Part shown: positions 35,328 to 43,753 of the stretch, in pieces
Layout of the letters: the number at the start of each line of letters is the position of its first letter
Numbering within the stretch: position 1 is the first letter of the stretch
Origin: Polyangium sp. 6x1
GTDB taxonomy: Bacteria > Myxococcota_A > Polyangia > Polyangiales > Polyangiaceae
Direction: 5' to 3'
DNA length: 64,000 nucleotides
NCBI RefSeq assembly: GCF_029946515.1
Contig: NZ_JARZHH010000014.1
Location: 124,001-188,000, forward strand
Position numbers and translations under genes: made by a program
Notes under the pieces: generated by a model
Told to the model about the DNA's origin: nothing
Database searches by the model: none
Seen by the model: the letters and a program-made list of their open reading frames with translations, nothing else

Positions 35328-37052
35328 ATGCCGCCCTCGTCCCAACACCCGCCCGCGTCCGCTCGCTCGCCGAGCGAAGCCGCGATCACGGGCGCAGAGG
35401 AGAACCCCGAGCGCTCGCAGGCGCGCTCGATGGCCGACACGCAGGACGCGCCACGCTCCGAAGCGCCACGCTCCGAAGCGCCACGTTCCGAAGCGCCACG
35501 TTCCGAAGCGCCACGCTCCGAAGCGCCGCGATCGATGCCGCCGCGATCGACGCCGATCGAAGCATCGCCCGCCACGAGTTACCTCGCCGGCGACGTCATC
35601 GCCGGGAAGTACCGGCTGTCGAAGGTGCTCGGCGAAGGCGGCATGGGCGCGGTGTGGCTCGCGAAAAACCTCACGCTCGACATCGACGTCGCCGTCAAGC
35701 TCATCCGCCGCGACTTCGCCACGGCCGAGGCGTCGCAGCGCCTCCTGCAGGAAGCGCGGGCCGCGGCGCGCATCGGGCACCCGTCGATCGTGCGCGTGTT
35801 CGACTTCGGCACGACGGAGCAGAAGGACCCCTTCATCGTGATGGAGGTCCTGCACGGCGAGTCGCTCGGGCAGACCATCTCGCGCAGGCGCAGGCTCTCG
35901 CCCGTGGCCGCCGTGCGCACGCTCCTGCCCGTCGCGAGCGCGCTCGCGGCCGCGCACGGCAAGGGCATCGTCCATCGTGATCTCAAGCCCGACAACGTCC
36001 TGCTCGTGACCGACGATCGCGGCGCCGTGGTGCCCAAGATCGTCGACTTCGGCATCGCGAAGCTGCACCACGAGGAGGTCGTGCGCACGACGACGCAGGC
36101 CGGCGTGATCCTCGGCAGCCCGCACTACATGTCGCCCGAGCAAGCGTGTGGCCGCAGCGACGTCGATCATCGCACCGACATCTGGGCGTTCTGCGTGATG
36201 CTCTACGAGGTCACGACGGGCCTGAAGCCCTTCGACGGCGGGAACTACAACGCGCTGATCAGCGCGATCTTGCTCCGCGATCCAGAGCCCTGGGCCGCGC
36301 ACGAGATCGAGGACGAGGAGCTCTGGTCGATCGTGCAACGAGGCCTCCTGAAGGAGGCCGACGATCGCTGGCAGACGATGCGCGAGCTCGGCGCCGCGCT
36401 CGCGGCGTGGGCGCAGAGCCACGGCGTGGAGACCGACGCCGCGGGCAACTCGCTCCGCGCCCACTGGCTCGAACCCGAGGAGCATCGGCCGCTCTCCGAC
36501 AGGCCGCCGATGTCCGCCGTGCAGCCCTCGTCGCCGCGGCCGCGCATGATCTCCGAGCGCGACCTCGTCCCGCCGCGCTTGCCGTCGATCCCCGACGGCG
36601 ACGCGGCCGATCCCGCGACGCAAAACGCGGAGGGTGATCCCGACACGAGCGGCGCCATCTACCCGACGACGGCCACGCGTCCGCCCGAGCGACGCTCGGC
36701 CGCGCTGTGGATCGGTCCGCTCGCGCTCGCGATCGGCGCGGCCTCGGCAGGCGCATGGATCTACATGCAGGACGAGGCGTCCACGCAGACGACGGGGAGC
36801 GCGCGCGCGCCCGCGGCCCTGACCGCGCCGCTCCCGAACGAGGGCGCGACGCAGCCCATCTTCCCGGCGGCGTCCTCGCCGGGCGCGCAGCCCTCGGCCG
36901 CGCCGCTTTCGAGCGCCGCGCCCGCATCGAGCGCGAGCAGCGACGGGCCATCGCGATTGACCGCGCCCGGCACCAATGCACCGAACGTCTCGAAGCACCC
37001 CGGCGGCAACAAAGGCCCGAACATGCCCGTCCCCACCGAACCCAACTTCTGA
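35328..37052 (+). CDS. Membrane-anchored Ser/Thr protein kinase (Pkn type)
   Basis: 574 residues. A Pro/Arg/Ser-rich N-terminus holds five copies of APRSE. The kinase domain (about residues 90-355) has GEGGMGAVW, VAVKLIRRD (catalytic Lys), HRDLKPDNVLL, DFGIAK and the activation segment VILGSPHYMSPEQ. A proline-rich juxtamembrane region precedes one transmembrane helix (LWIGPLALAIGAASAGAWIYM, about 464-484), and a Pro/Ser/Ala-rich tail follows outside. It is active-looking. It is followed by a Kelch lipoprotein (4-bp gap) and a TPR/PEGA-like protein (2-bp gap), so an operon is likely and these may be its sensor or target proteins. Confidence 0.93.
   Translation: MPPSSQHPPASARSPSEAAITGAEENPERSQARSMADTQDAPRSEAPRSEAPRSEAPRSEAPRSEAPRSMPPRSTPIEASPATSYLAGDVIAGKYRLSKVLGEGGMGAVWLAKNLTLDIDVAVKLIRRDFATAEASQRLLQEARAAARIGHPSIVRVFDFGTTEQKDPFIVMEVLHGESLGQTISRRRRLSPVAAVRTLLPVASALAAAHGKGIVHRDLKPDNVLLVTDDRGAVVPKIVDFGIAKLHHEEVVRTTTQAGVILGSPHYMSPEQACGRSDVDHRTDIWAFCVMLYEVTTGLKPFDGGNYNALISAILLRDPEPWAAHEIEDEELWSIVQRGLLKEADDRWQTMRELGAALAAWAQSHGVETDAAGNSLRAHWLEPEEHRPLSDRPPMSAVQPSSPRPRMISERDLVPPRLPSIPDGDAADPATQNAEGDPDTSGAIYPTTATRPPERRSAALWIGPLALAIGAASAGAWIYMQDEASTQTTGSARAPAALTAPLPNEGATQPIFPAASSPGAQPSAAPLSSAAPASSASSDGPSRLTAPGTNAPNVSKHPGGNKGPNMPVPTEPNF
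35448..35522 (+). repeat. Five tandem 15-bp repeats in the kinase gene
   Basis: Five back-to-back units close to GCGCCACGCTCCGAA (two have T in place of C at position 9) encode A-P-R-S-E five times in the kinase N-terminal tail. The near-identity and in-frame length suggest recent slippage and likely copy-number variation between strains. Confidence 0.9.
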
Positions 37053-37056
37053 GCAC

Positions 37057-38604
37057 ATGAACGTTCGCGGCACGCCGCTCACGCTGATCCTTCCCCTGCT
37101 GATCGCGCCCGTCGCGTGCTCGCTGCTCGCGGAGTCGGAGCTCGCGGAAAAACCCCTCGCGAACGCCGGCGGGGCCGCGGCGACGGGCACGGGCGGAAAC
37201 GGAAACGACGGGGGCGGCGGCGGCGGCGCCCCGCCGTGCAGCGGCACGTGCAGCGCGAGCGAGGCGTGTTGCGACGGCACGTGTGCCGATCTCGCGACGA
37301 GCGTCGAGCACTGCGGGACCTGCGGGCTGGCTTGCGGGGCCGGCGAGCGCTGCTGCGGCGCCATGGGCTGCGCGGCGTGCTGCGAGACGCCGGACTGCCC
37401 CACGGATCACGAGTGCATCGGGAACACGTGTGTCCTCCAGTGCAGCGGGCAGACGGAGCCGTGCGGCGACGTCTGCGCGACCCTCGACACGAACCCGCAG
37501 CACTGCGGCGCGTGCTTCAAGGACTGCCTCGCGGGGCACATGTGCGCGAGCGGCGTCTGCCAGCCCGGCTGGGTGCCGATGAGCATGACGAACGCGCTCT
37601 CGCCGCGGCAACGCGCGGCGGCCGCGTGGGCGGGCACGAAGCTCTTCGTCTGGGGTGGCCAGAACGCGCAAGGCGCGCTCGGCGACGGCGCACTCTACGA
37701 TCCGAAGACCGACACGTGGACGACCCTCAGCGTCACGGACGCGCCCGAGCCGCGCGTCGACGCGGTCGCGGTGTGGACCGGCGAGCGTGTCCTCGTCTGG
37801 GGCGGCGGCCCCGCGAACGGCTCCACCGCGCTGAACACTGGCAAGCTCTACGATCCCGCGACCGACACGTGGAGCTCGGTCGCCATCGCGCCCATCGGCC
37901 GTCGCGCGCCGGTCGCGTTCTTTGCAGGCAACCGCGTGCTCATCTGGGCCGGCAGCAGCGGCGGCTCCCCCATCGCGGGCGGCGCGCTCTACGACCCCGC
38001 CATGAACAAGTGGAGCTCGATGAGCACCGCCAACGCGCCGAACGCCCGGACGAACACCGCCTGGGTCTGGACGAGCACGGAGATGCTCCTCTTCGGCGGC
38101 CGCCCCCTCGGCTCCGGCGTGACGAGCGAGGGTTTTGGCTACGATCCCGCGATGAACAAGTGGCGCAGCCTTTCCACCCAGAACGCGCCAGCCGCACGGT
38201 ATGATGCCTTCACCGTGTGGATGAACGGCACGATGCTCGTCTACGGCGGGCGCGACCTCGGAGGCGCCGCCTTCGACGACGCCGCGATCTACGACCCGAT
38301 GAACGACGTGTGGAGCGCGAAGACCTCGAACGGAAGGCGCTCCGCGCCGCTCGGCCGGACGGGGGTCGCGGGCTACGTCGGCACCCACGCCGTGCTCGCC
38401 GGCGGTCTCGACAACGCGCAGAAGCTCACGAACGACGGCACCACGTACGACGTCATGAACGCGTCGTGGACCGCGATCGATCCCTGGCCCTCGATGACCG
38501 ATCACGAGTACGGCGTCGCCGTCTGGACGGGCGAGGAGATCATCCTCTGGAGCGGGCTCGACAACGGCACCTTGATCTCCGCGGGGGAGCGCTACCGTCC
38601 TTGA
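37057..38604 (+). CDS. Kelch-repeat lipoprotein with Cys-rich stalk
   Basis: 515 residues. The lipobox is IAPVAC. A Gly-rich spacer leads to a disulphide-rich zone (about residues 60-175) with repeated CxxC and CCxxxC patterns (EACCDGTCADL, HCGTCGLACG, QHCGACFKDC). About six Kelch blades form a propeller (KLFVWGGQNAQGALGDGALYDPKTDTWT in part, then RVLVWGGG, RVLIWAG, MLLFGGR, MLVYGGR, IILWSG). It is attached to the membrane outside the cytoplasm, probably for protein contacts. Second gene of the kinase operon. Confidence 0.85.
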   Translation: MNVRGTPLTLILPLLIAPVACSLLAESELAEKPLANAGGAAATGTGGNGNDGGGGGGAPPCSGTCSASEACCDGTCADLATSVEHCGTCGLACGAGERCCGAMGCAACCETPDCPTDHECIGNTCVLQCSGQTEPCGDVCATLDTNPQHCGACFKDCLAGHMCASGVCQPGWVPMSMTNALSPRQRAAAAWAGTKLFVWGGQNAQGALGDGALYDPKTDTWTTLSVTDAPEPRVDAVAVWTGERVLVWGGGPANGSTALNTGKLYDPATDTWSSVAIAPIGRRAPVAFFAGNRVLIWAGSSGGSPIAGGALYDPAMNKWSSMSTANAPNARTNTAWVWTSTEMLLFGGRPLGSGVTSEGFGYDPAMNKWRSLSTQNAPAARYDAFTVWMNGTMLVYGGRDLGGAAFDDAAIYDPMNDVWSAKTSNGRRSAPLGRTGVAGYVGTHAVLAGGLDNAQKLTNDGTTYDVMNASWTAIDPWPSMTDHEYGVAVWTGEEIILWSGLDNGTLISAGERYRP

Positions 38605-38606
38605 CC

Positions 38607-39572
38607 GTGATCCCGAGGCGCTTCGTCTCCTCCCTCGTCCTCGCCGCGATGCTCCTCTGCCAGGGGTTCGCGCACGCGCAGAGCCCGGCGGACGTGGCCC
38701 TCGCGCGTGACCTCTTCCGCGACGGCGCGAAGCTCGCGCAGGAGGGACGCTGGGCCGAGGCGCGCGAGCGATACACGCGCTCGCTCGCCCTGAAGCGCGC
38801 GCCGCTCACGCTCTACAGCCTCGGCGTCGCGAACCGCGAGATCGGCCGCCTCGTCGACGCCCTCGAGAGCTTCCGCGCGTTCCTCGTCGAAGCAGACCTG
38901 CAGAACGCGGCCAACAAGCCCTACGAGCAGCCGGCGCGCGACGCCATCGCCGCCCTCGAGCGGCGCGTCGGTCGGCTCGACATCCACATCGCCCCCGCCG
39001 CGCCGCCGGCGCTCAGCGTGCGCGTCGACGGCGCCGAAGTCCCGCAAGCGGCGCTCGGTTTGCCGCGGATCGTCGATCCAGGCGAGCACACGATCGTCGT
39101 GCGCGCCCAGGGATTCCGCGAGGCCACGACGAAGGCCAAGGTCGGCGAGGGCGAACAGTCCGCCGTGACGGTGACGCTCGTGCCGCTCGTCCCGAAAGGG
39201 CCCGGCCCCGGCCCCGTGAAACCGCCCGGCGGAGGCACGCCGCCGCTCCCGCCCGAGCGACCCGTCGCGCCGATCTTCCTCCTCGCCGGCGGCGCCGTCG
39301 CCTTCGCGTCCGGCCTCACGGTGGGATTGATTGGTGTTCAAAAGGCTTCCGACGCCCCCGTGCAGGACGGCCCCGAGGCCGCGCAGGCGCGCAGGCTCGC
39401 GCTCGCGGGGGACATCGTCGGCAGCGCCGGCATCCTCGCCGCGGGCGCGGGGCTCGCGATGCTCCTCCTCGGCAAGCCGCCGGACACGCCCGCCGATCCT
39501 TCCGATCCCCCCGAGGTCTCGGTGAAGCCGTTCGTCTCGCCGACCGGCATCGGCCTCGTCGGCCGTTTCTGA
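38607..39572 (+). CDS. TPR protein with PEGA-like domain and TM segments
   Basis: 321 residues, GTG start at 38607, two bases after the Kelch stop. A signal peptide (LVLAAMLLCQGFAHA) is followed by TPR units (DLFRDGAKLAQEGRWAEARERYTRS in part, LTLYSLGVANREIGRLVDALE). A PEGA-like beta-sandwich follows (about 125-200: LSVRVDGAEVP, IVDPGEHTIVVRAQGF), then a Pro/Gly linker and two hydrophobic helices near the C-terminus. This domain order is frequent beside myxobacterial Ser/Thr kinases. Third gene of the probable operon. Confidence 0.8.
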   Translation: MIPRRFVSSLVLAAMLLCQGFAHAQSPADVALARDLFRDGAKLAQEGRWAEARERYTRSLALKRAPLTLYSLGVANREIGRLVDALESFRAFLVEADLQNAANKPYEQPARDAIAALERRVGRLDIHIAPAAPPALSVRVDGAEVPQAALGLPRIVDPGEHTIVVRAQGFREATTKAKVGEGEQSAVTVTLVPLVPKGPGPGPVKPPGGGTPPLPPERPVAPIFLLAGGAVAFASGLTVGLIGVQKASDAPVQDGPEAAQARRLALAGDIVGSAGILAAGAGLAMLLLGKPPDTPADPSDPPEVSVKPFVSPTGIGLVGRF

Positions 39573-39600
39573 TCGCGCCGCGTCTGGTAGCATCGCGCGC

Positions 39601-41640
39601 ATGCGCCTTCCGCGACTCGCCCTCCTCGTCGCCACGGGCCTCGCCTCCTGCGCCTCGCCGGAGCCGCCGAAGCCCGTGCCGGTCCCTCCGGCCGCCCTCG
39701 TGCCTCCCACGTTCGCCCCTCCGCCGGAGGCCACGCCCGAGCCTCCTGCCGAGGCCGGCCCTTCGTCGGGCATCACGCTCGAACAGCTCCTCGACGTGCA
39801 CCGCGCGACGGGCGCGCGCGCGCTCGGGCGTGAAAAATTCCTGTTCCTCTCGGACGCCCCGGGCACGATGCAGATCTTCTCGGCCTCGCTCGACGCGGCC
39901 CCCACGGCCGAGCCCCAGGCTCCGGTGCAGCTCACGAAGTTCCCGGATCGCGTCTCGGGCCTGCGCGTCGCGCCCGGCGGCGCAGGCGCCGTGTTCCTCA
40001 AGGACAAGGGCGGCGACGAGAACGATCAGATCCACTGGCTCGACCTCGCCGCAGGCGACAAGCCCGAGGCCGCGCAAGCGCTCACGGACGCGCCCAAGGT
40101 CAAGCACACGCTCCCGGTCTTCGACGAGGCCGGCAAGCGCGTCGCGTTCACCTCGAACGCGCGCAACGGCAAGGACATGGACCTCTACGTCGAGGCCCTG
40201 CCCGCGAAGAAGGAAACGTTCGGCAAGAAGCCCATCGCCGAGCTCTCGGGCAGCCACGCCGTAGCCGATTTCCACGGCGATCGCATCATCGTCTCCGAGG
40301 CCCGCTCCGGCTTCGATCAAGACCTCTGGGTCGTTGACGCGAAGACCGCGACGAAAAAGCTCCTCACGAAGCACAAGGGCGACGAGCGCTGGCTCGCACC
40401 GCACTTCACGCGCGACGGCAAGTCCTTGCTCGTGCTCACCGACCGCGGCCGCGAGTTCCTCTCGCTCGTCGCGCTCGACCTCACCACAGGCAAGGTCACG
40501 CCGGTCTTCGAGCTCGATCACGACGTGCAGGACATCGCGATCCCCGCCTACACGAGCGACAAAGCCGCAGCCGGGCAGCCCGAGGACATCGCCGTGCTGA
40601 CGGTCAACGTCGACGGCGTGGAGGAGGTCCACATCGTGACGCTCGACGCGAAGCGGAAGGTGGTCTCGAAGAAGAAGGCCGACCTCGGCGGCGTCGTGAA
40701 CAGCCTCGACCTCGCACCGAGCGGCGACGCCGCCTTCCTCGGCGTCGAGCGCCCGAACCTCCCCACCGAAGTCTTCCGTGTCGACGTCGCAACCGCCGCA
40801 GTGACGCGCGCGACGAAGAGCCACCACGCGGGCATCGACACGTCGAAGCTCATCCCATCGGAGCTCGTCCCGATGAAGACCTCCGACGGCCGCGCGGTCT
40901 CGTTTTTCTATTACCAGACGAAGCCGAGCGCCGGCGAGAAGCGGCCCGTCTTGATCTACGTGCACGGCGGCCCCGAAGGCCAGGCGCAGCCCACATGGAA
41001 CCCGCTCGTGCAATGGCTCGCGCTCGCGGGATATGCAGTGGCGACGCCGAACGTGCGCGGCTCGACGGGATACGGAAAGTCATTCGCCCACCTCGACGAC
41101 AAGGAAAAACGCGAGGACTCCGTCCGTGATCTCTCGGAGGTCGGCAAGTTCATCGCAGCGCGCCCCGACGTCGATCCCACACGAATCGCGCTCCTCGGCG
41201 GCAGCTACGGCGGCTACATGGTCCTCGCCGGGCTCACGCTCTACCCCGATCAATGGGCCGCCGGCGTCGACATCGTAGGCATCGCAAACTTCCGCACCTT
41301 CCTCGAGCAAACCGCGCCTTATCGCCGCGCCCTGCGCGAAGCCGAATACGGCTCGCTGGCAAAGGACGGCGCCTTCCTCGACCGCGTGAGCCCCATCCAC
41401 AAGGTCGACCGCATCAAAGCCCCACTCATGGTCGTACACGGCACCCGCGACCCCCGCGTCCCCATCGGCGAAGCACGCCAGATCGCCGACGCCGTGAAAA
41501 AACGCGGTCTGCCCGTCGAGCTCCTGACCTTCGAGGACGAAGGCCACGGCATCGCCAAGCGCAAAAACCGCCTCGTCGCATTCCCGGCGATGGTCCAGTT
41601 CCTCGACAAACACGTGAAGGCCAAGGCCGCCGCGCAATAG
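39601..41640 (+). CDS. S9-family prolyl-oligopeptidase-like peptidase, lipoprotein
   Basis: 679 residues. The lipobox is ATGLASC, followed by a Pro-rich stalk, so the enzyme is tethered outside the cytoplasm. The N-terminal half is a beta-propeller gate. The alpha/beta-hydrolase domain starts about residue 430 (VLIYVHGGPEGQ). The triad is S535 in LGGSYGGYM, D617 in HGTRDPRVP and H649 in DEGHGI. Family members cut short peptides, often after Pro or as dipeptidyl or acylaminoacyl peptidases; specificity is not readable. It is close behind the kinase operon but may have its own promoter (28-bp gap). Confidence 0.92.
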   Translation: MRLPRLALLVATGLASCASPEPPKPVPVPPAALVPPTFAPPPEATPEPPAEAGPSSGITLEQLLDVHRATGARALGREKFLFLSDAPGTMQIFSASLDAAPTAEPQAPVQLTKFPDRVSGLRVAPGGAGAVFLKDKGGDENDQIHWLDLAAGDKPEAAQALTDAPKVKHTLPVFDEAGKRVAFTSNARNGKDMDLYVEALPAKKETFGKKPIAELSGSHAVADFHGDRIIVSEARSGFDQDLWVVDAKTATKKLLTKHKGDERWLAPHFTRDGKSLLVLTDRGREFLSLVALDLTTGKVTPVFELDHDVQDIAIPAYTSDKAAAGQPEDIAVLTVNVDGVEEVHIVTLDAKRKVVSKKKADLGGVVNSLDLAPSGDAAFLGVERPNLPTEVFRVDVATAAVTRATKSHHAGIDTSKLIPSELVPMKTSDGRAVSFFYYQTKPSAGEKRPVLIYVHGGPEGQAQPTWNPLVQWLALAGYAVATPNVRGSTGYGKSFAHLDDKEKREDSVRDLSEVGKFIAARPDVDPTRIALLGGSYGGYMVLAGLTLYPDQWAAGVDIVGIANFRTFLEQTAPYRRALREAEYGSLAKDGAFLDRVSPIHKVDRIKAPLMVVHGTRDPRVPIGEARQIADAVKKRGLPVELLTFEDEGHGIAKRKNRLVAFPAMVQFLDKHVKAKAAAQ

Positions 41641-41650
41641 CTGCCTCGAG

Positions 41651-42050
41651 CCGCCGCGCCGGGGCGCTGCCCCGGGCCCCGCGGGGGCTATTCGCCCCTC
41701 GACCCGAACCAGGGCCAGCCCTGGACCTCTGGGCATCGACTGCGCGAAGCGCAGTCGATGCGGGGAAAGTTTTTTAAGCTGTCCGCCCCGCTCTTTGCAC
41801 GGCCAGCCCTGGACCTTTGGGGGAAGAACTGCGCGATGCGCAGTTCTTCCCACAGGCCGGTGGGACCGCCTTGCCAGTTGAACCGTTCGTGCTGCCGTCT
41901 TGGCTGGCAGGATCGCCCGTGGTCTCGACCTGGCCCGTTCGATGAACTGCGCATCGCGCAGTTCATCGACCACGAGTCCAGCGCTTGCGCTGGTCCAGGT
42001 CCAGGGGCGGATAGCCCCTGGTGGGGCCTGGGGCAAAGCCCCAGCGAGGC
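41651..42050. repeat. Multi-hairpin BIME-like element, copy 1
   Basis: A run of perfect short inverted repeats between two converging genes. The longest are 41734-41760 (12-bp arms, loop GAA), 41822-41850 (13-bp arms, loop GAT) and 41939-41969 (14-bp arms, loop ATC); shorter ones are at 41659-41675, 41684-41698, 41709-41724, 41978-41993, 42001-42021 and 42028-42044. The cores of the second and third are reverse complements of each other, so the element contains one palindromic unit in both orientations. Several blocks recur exactly in the copy at 51.7-52.0 kb. It may act as a bidirectional terminator, a mobile repeat, or both. Confidence 0.85.
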
Positions 42051-42057
42051 GCGCGCA

Positions 42058-42612
42058 TCACGGCAAAAGCCGCGACAGGAAGCTCCACTTCGTCGACTGC
42101 CCCGACTTCATCGCCAGCATCGCGGTGATACCGATGACGCCTGCTGTGCATGCCAGGTTGATGGGGCCCATCACGTTCACGAACCGCAGGAGGCCCCTCG
42201 CCTTCTCGGGGGTCCGGGCTGACGGCTCGTTCCCTGATTGCACGGGCACGGCGCCTTCTGGCGCCTGCTTGCCGAGTTCTTGACCGCTCAGGATGTTTGC
42301 GGCTCCTGTCAGGACGGCGGCGCCGAGCAGGATGTCCTTTGCGAGGACGAGCCTGCGCGTCTCCTCGTCGATCGATCGCCCCGAGATGGCGGCGCGCCCG
42401 AGGAACCAGGTCAGCGCTGCGATGCCGAGGCTCGCCTCGGTCACCACGTTGTAGCTGCTCCAGGCGTCGTGGAGGACCTGTCCTCGCTCCTCCTCGGAGC
42501 CGATGTCCTGGACCGCGCGTTGCAGCGCGAGCTTGCCGAACAGCGGGCCACCGAAGCCGGCGGCGAGCCCGAGATCGTGCAGCACCCAGGCGGACGTCGA
42601 GAGCACGGCCAT
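42058..42612 (-). CDS. Small membrane protein of unknown function
   Basis: 184 residues, ATG 42612. About four hydrophobic helices (VLHDLGLAAGFGGPLFG, VVTEASLGIAALTWFLG, DILLGAAVLTGAANILSG, VMGPINLACTAGVIGITAML). A polar loop at about 120-140 is Pro/Gly/Glu-rich. No family is recognised. The gene ends next to the multi-hairpin element. Confidence 0.65.
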   Translation of the reverse strand: MAVLSTSAWVLHDLGLAAGFGGPLFGKLALQRAVQDIGSEEERGQVLHDAWSSYNVVTEASLGIAALTWFLGRAAISGRSIDEETRRLVLAKDILLGAAVLTGAANILSGQELGKQAPEGAVPVQSGNEPSARTPEKARGLLRFVNVMGPINLACTAGVIGITAMLAMKSGQSTKWSFLSRLLP

Positions 42613-42765
42613 GGTCTTTTCCCTTTCTGACGAATGCGTCGGCCCGGAGGGACCGTCTTGCGCACCCTGCCTCGTTTGCACTGCACGAGCGATGCCGGCC
42701 GAGGACGCGCCCGCTCGCGCGCCCATCGTTGAAATTCCTCGCCCGACGCCTGTAGAACGGAGCTC

Positions 42766-43719
42766 GTGACCCGGATCGATCCCTCCCACAAGACGCTCGT
42801 CGAACAGCTCCGCGCCCTCGCTAGCGTCTCGGCCGACACCAACGAGTTCGACATCGTCAAGGACGAGGGCCGGATCATTCACGTCCGCTTCAGCCCTGGC
42901 TCGACCGACTCGCTCGACGTGAAGACGGCCATCTCGGAGAAGGGAGCCACGCCGCGCTTCGTCCAGGCCGGGTATCGTCATAGCCGTCGCGAAGGGCCGC
43001 TCCTCGTCCCGCGGCCCATGACGCTCGTGCTCCGCAAGGAGACCGCGTCGAATCGGCAGGGCAAGGCGGACGGCGTGGATCGCGAGATCCAGACGGGCGA
43101 CTCGGACTTCGACGATGCGGTCTTCATTGATACGTTGATTGGCGATGATCTCGTCCGTGCCGTCCTCGCCTCGCCGGACGCCCGTGCCGCGATCCTCTCG
43201 CTCCTCGCCGACAATTGCTACGCGATCCGCATCGACGACACGAGCGCCGGCAACATCTCGCTCGATCTCGTCGAGTTCACCCGGCCCGCGCCCGATCAAG
43301 AGCGCGGCGCGCGTATCGCCTCTGCGCTCGCCCGCCTCGCGGCGTCCTTGCCTCCCATCCGCGCGAGCGGCGAGGCGCCTCCGGCCGACACCCAATCCCA
43401 GGCGGCCACGGCCGGCTGTGCCCTTGGATTGTTGGGCCTCGTCGTGACCCCCATGGTCATCTACGGCCTCGCGCCGAGCGGCTGCGTCGAATCGGACGGG
43501 GAAGGATCGAGCCTCGTGTGCAGCGCCGGCCCGGCGTGTTGTGAGCCGCTCTGGATTGGCTTTTTCGTGGGGATCCTCCTGAGCCTGCCGGTGATGTTCG
43601 TTCTCCATCGAATCGTGCGCGGGAGACCGAACTCCTCGACGAGCAGGTTCGTGTTGCAATGCGCCACCCTCGCCGTGTTCGCCGAGCTCGGGATCGTCGC
43701 CTCGCGCCTGTGGCGCTAG
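42766..43719 (+). CDS. Hypothetical protein with C-terminal membrane helices
   Basis: 317 residues, GTG start at 42766 with GGAG 5 bp before it. The first ~200 residues are soluble and charged, with no signal peptide and no recognised fold. Three hydrophobic helices follow (GCALGLLGLVVTPMVIYGL, LWIGFFVGILLSLPVMFVL, VLQCATLAVFAELGIVAS), with cysteine pairs between the first two (CVESDG...CSAGPACC). The CapA gene follows after 34 bp on the same strand. Confidence 0.6.
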   Translation: MTRIDPSHKTLVEQLRALASVSADTNEFDIVKDEGRIIHVRFSPGSTDSLDVKTAISEKGATPRFVQAGYRHSRREGPLLVPRPMTLVLRKETASNRQGKADGVDREIQTGDSDFDDAVFIDTLIGDDLVRAVLASPDARAAILSLLADNCYAIRIDDTSAGNISLDLVEFTRPAPDQERGARIASALARLAASLPPIRASGEAPPADTQSQAATAGCALGLLGLVVTPMVIYGLAPSGCVESDGEGSSLVCSAGPACCEPLWIGFFVGILLSLPVMFVLHRIVRGRPNSSTSRFVLQCATLAVFAELGIVASRLWR

Positions 43720-43753
43720 GCGCGCCGACGCGCTACCCGGAGAAATCCTCCGC

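Noticed and set aside
35448-35522. Regular repeats considered as a CRISPR array
   Set aside because: Units are only 15 bp, have no spacers, and keep the kinase reading frame.
36259-38505. Long minus-strand open frames across the kinase and Kelch genes
   Set aside because: The translations are Arg/Ala/Gly-rich without domains, while the plus strand has a complete kinase and Kelch propeller.
41756-42222. Short plus-strand open frames in the multi-hairpin element
   Set aside because: They consist of the palindromic repeats and end in the opposite-strand membrane-protein gene; similar frames in copy 2 are not conserved as protein.
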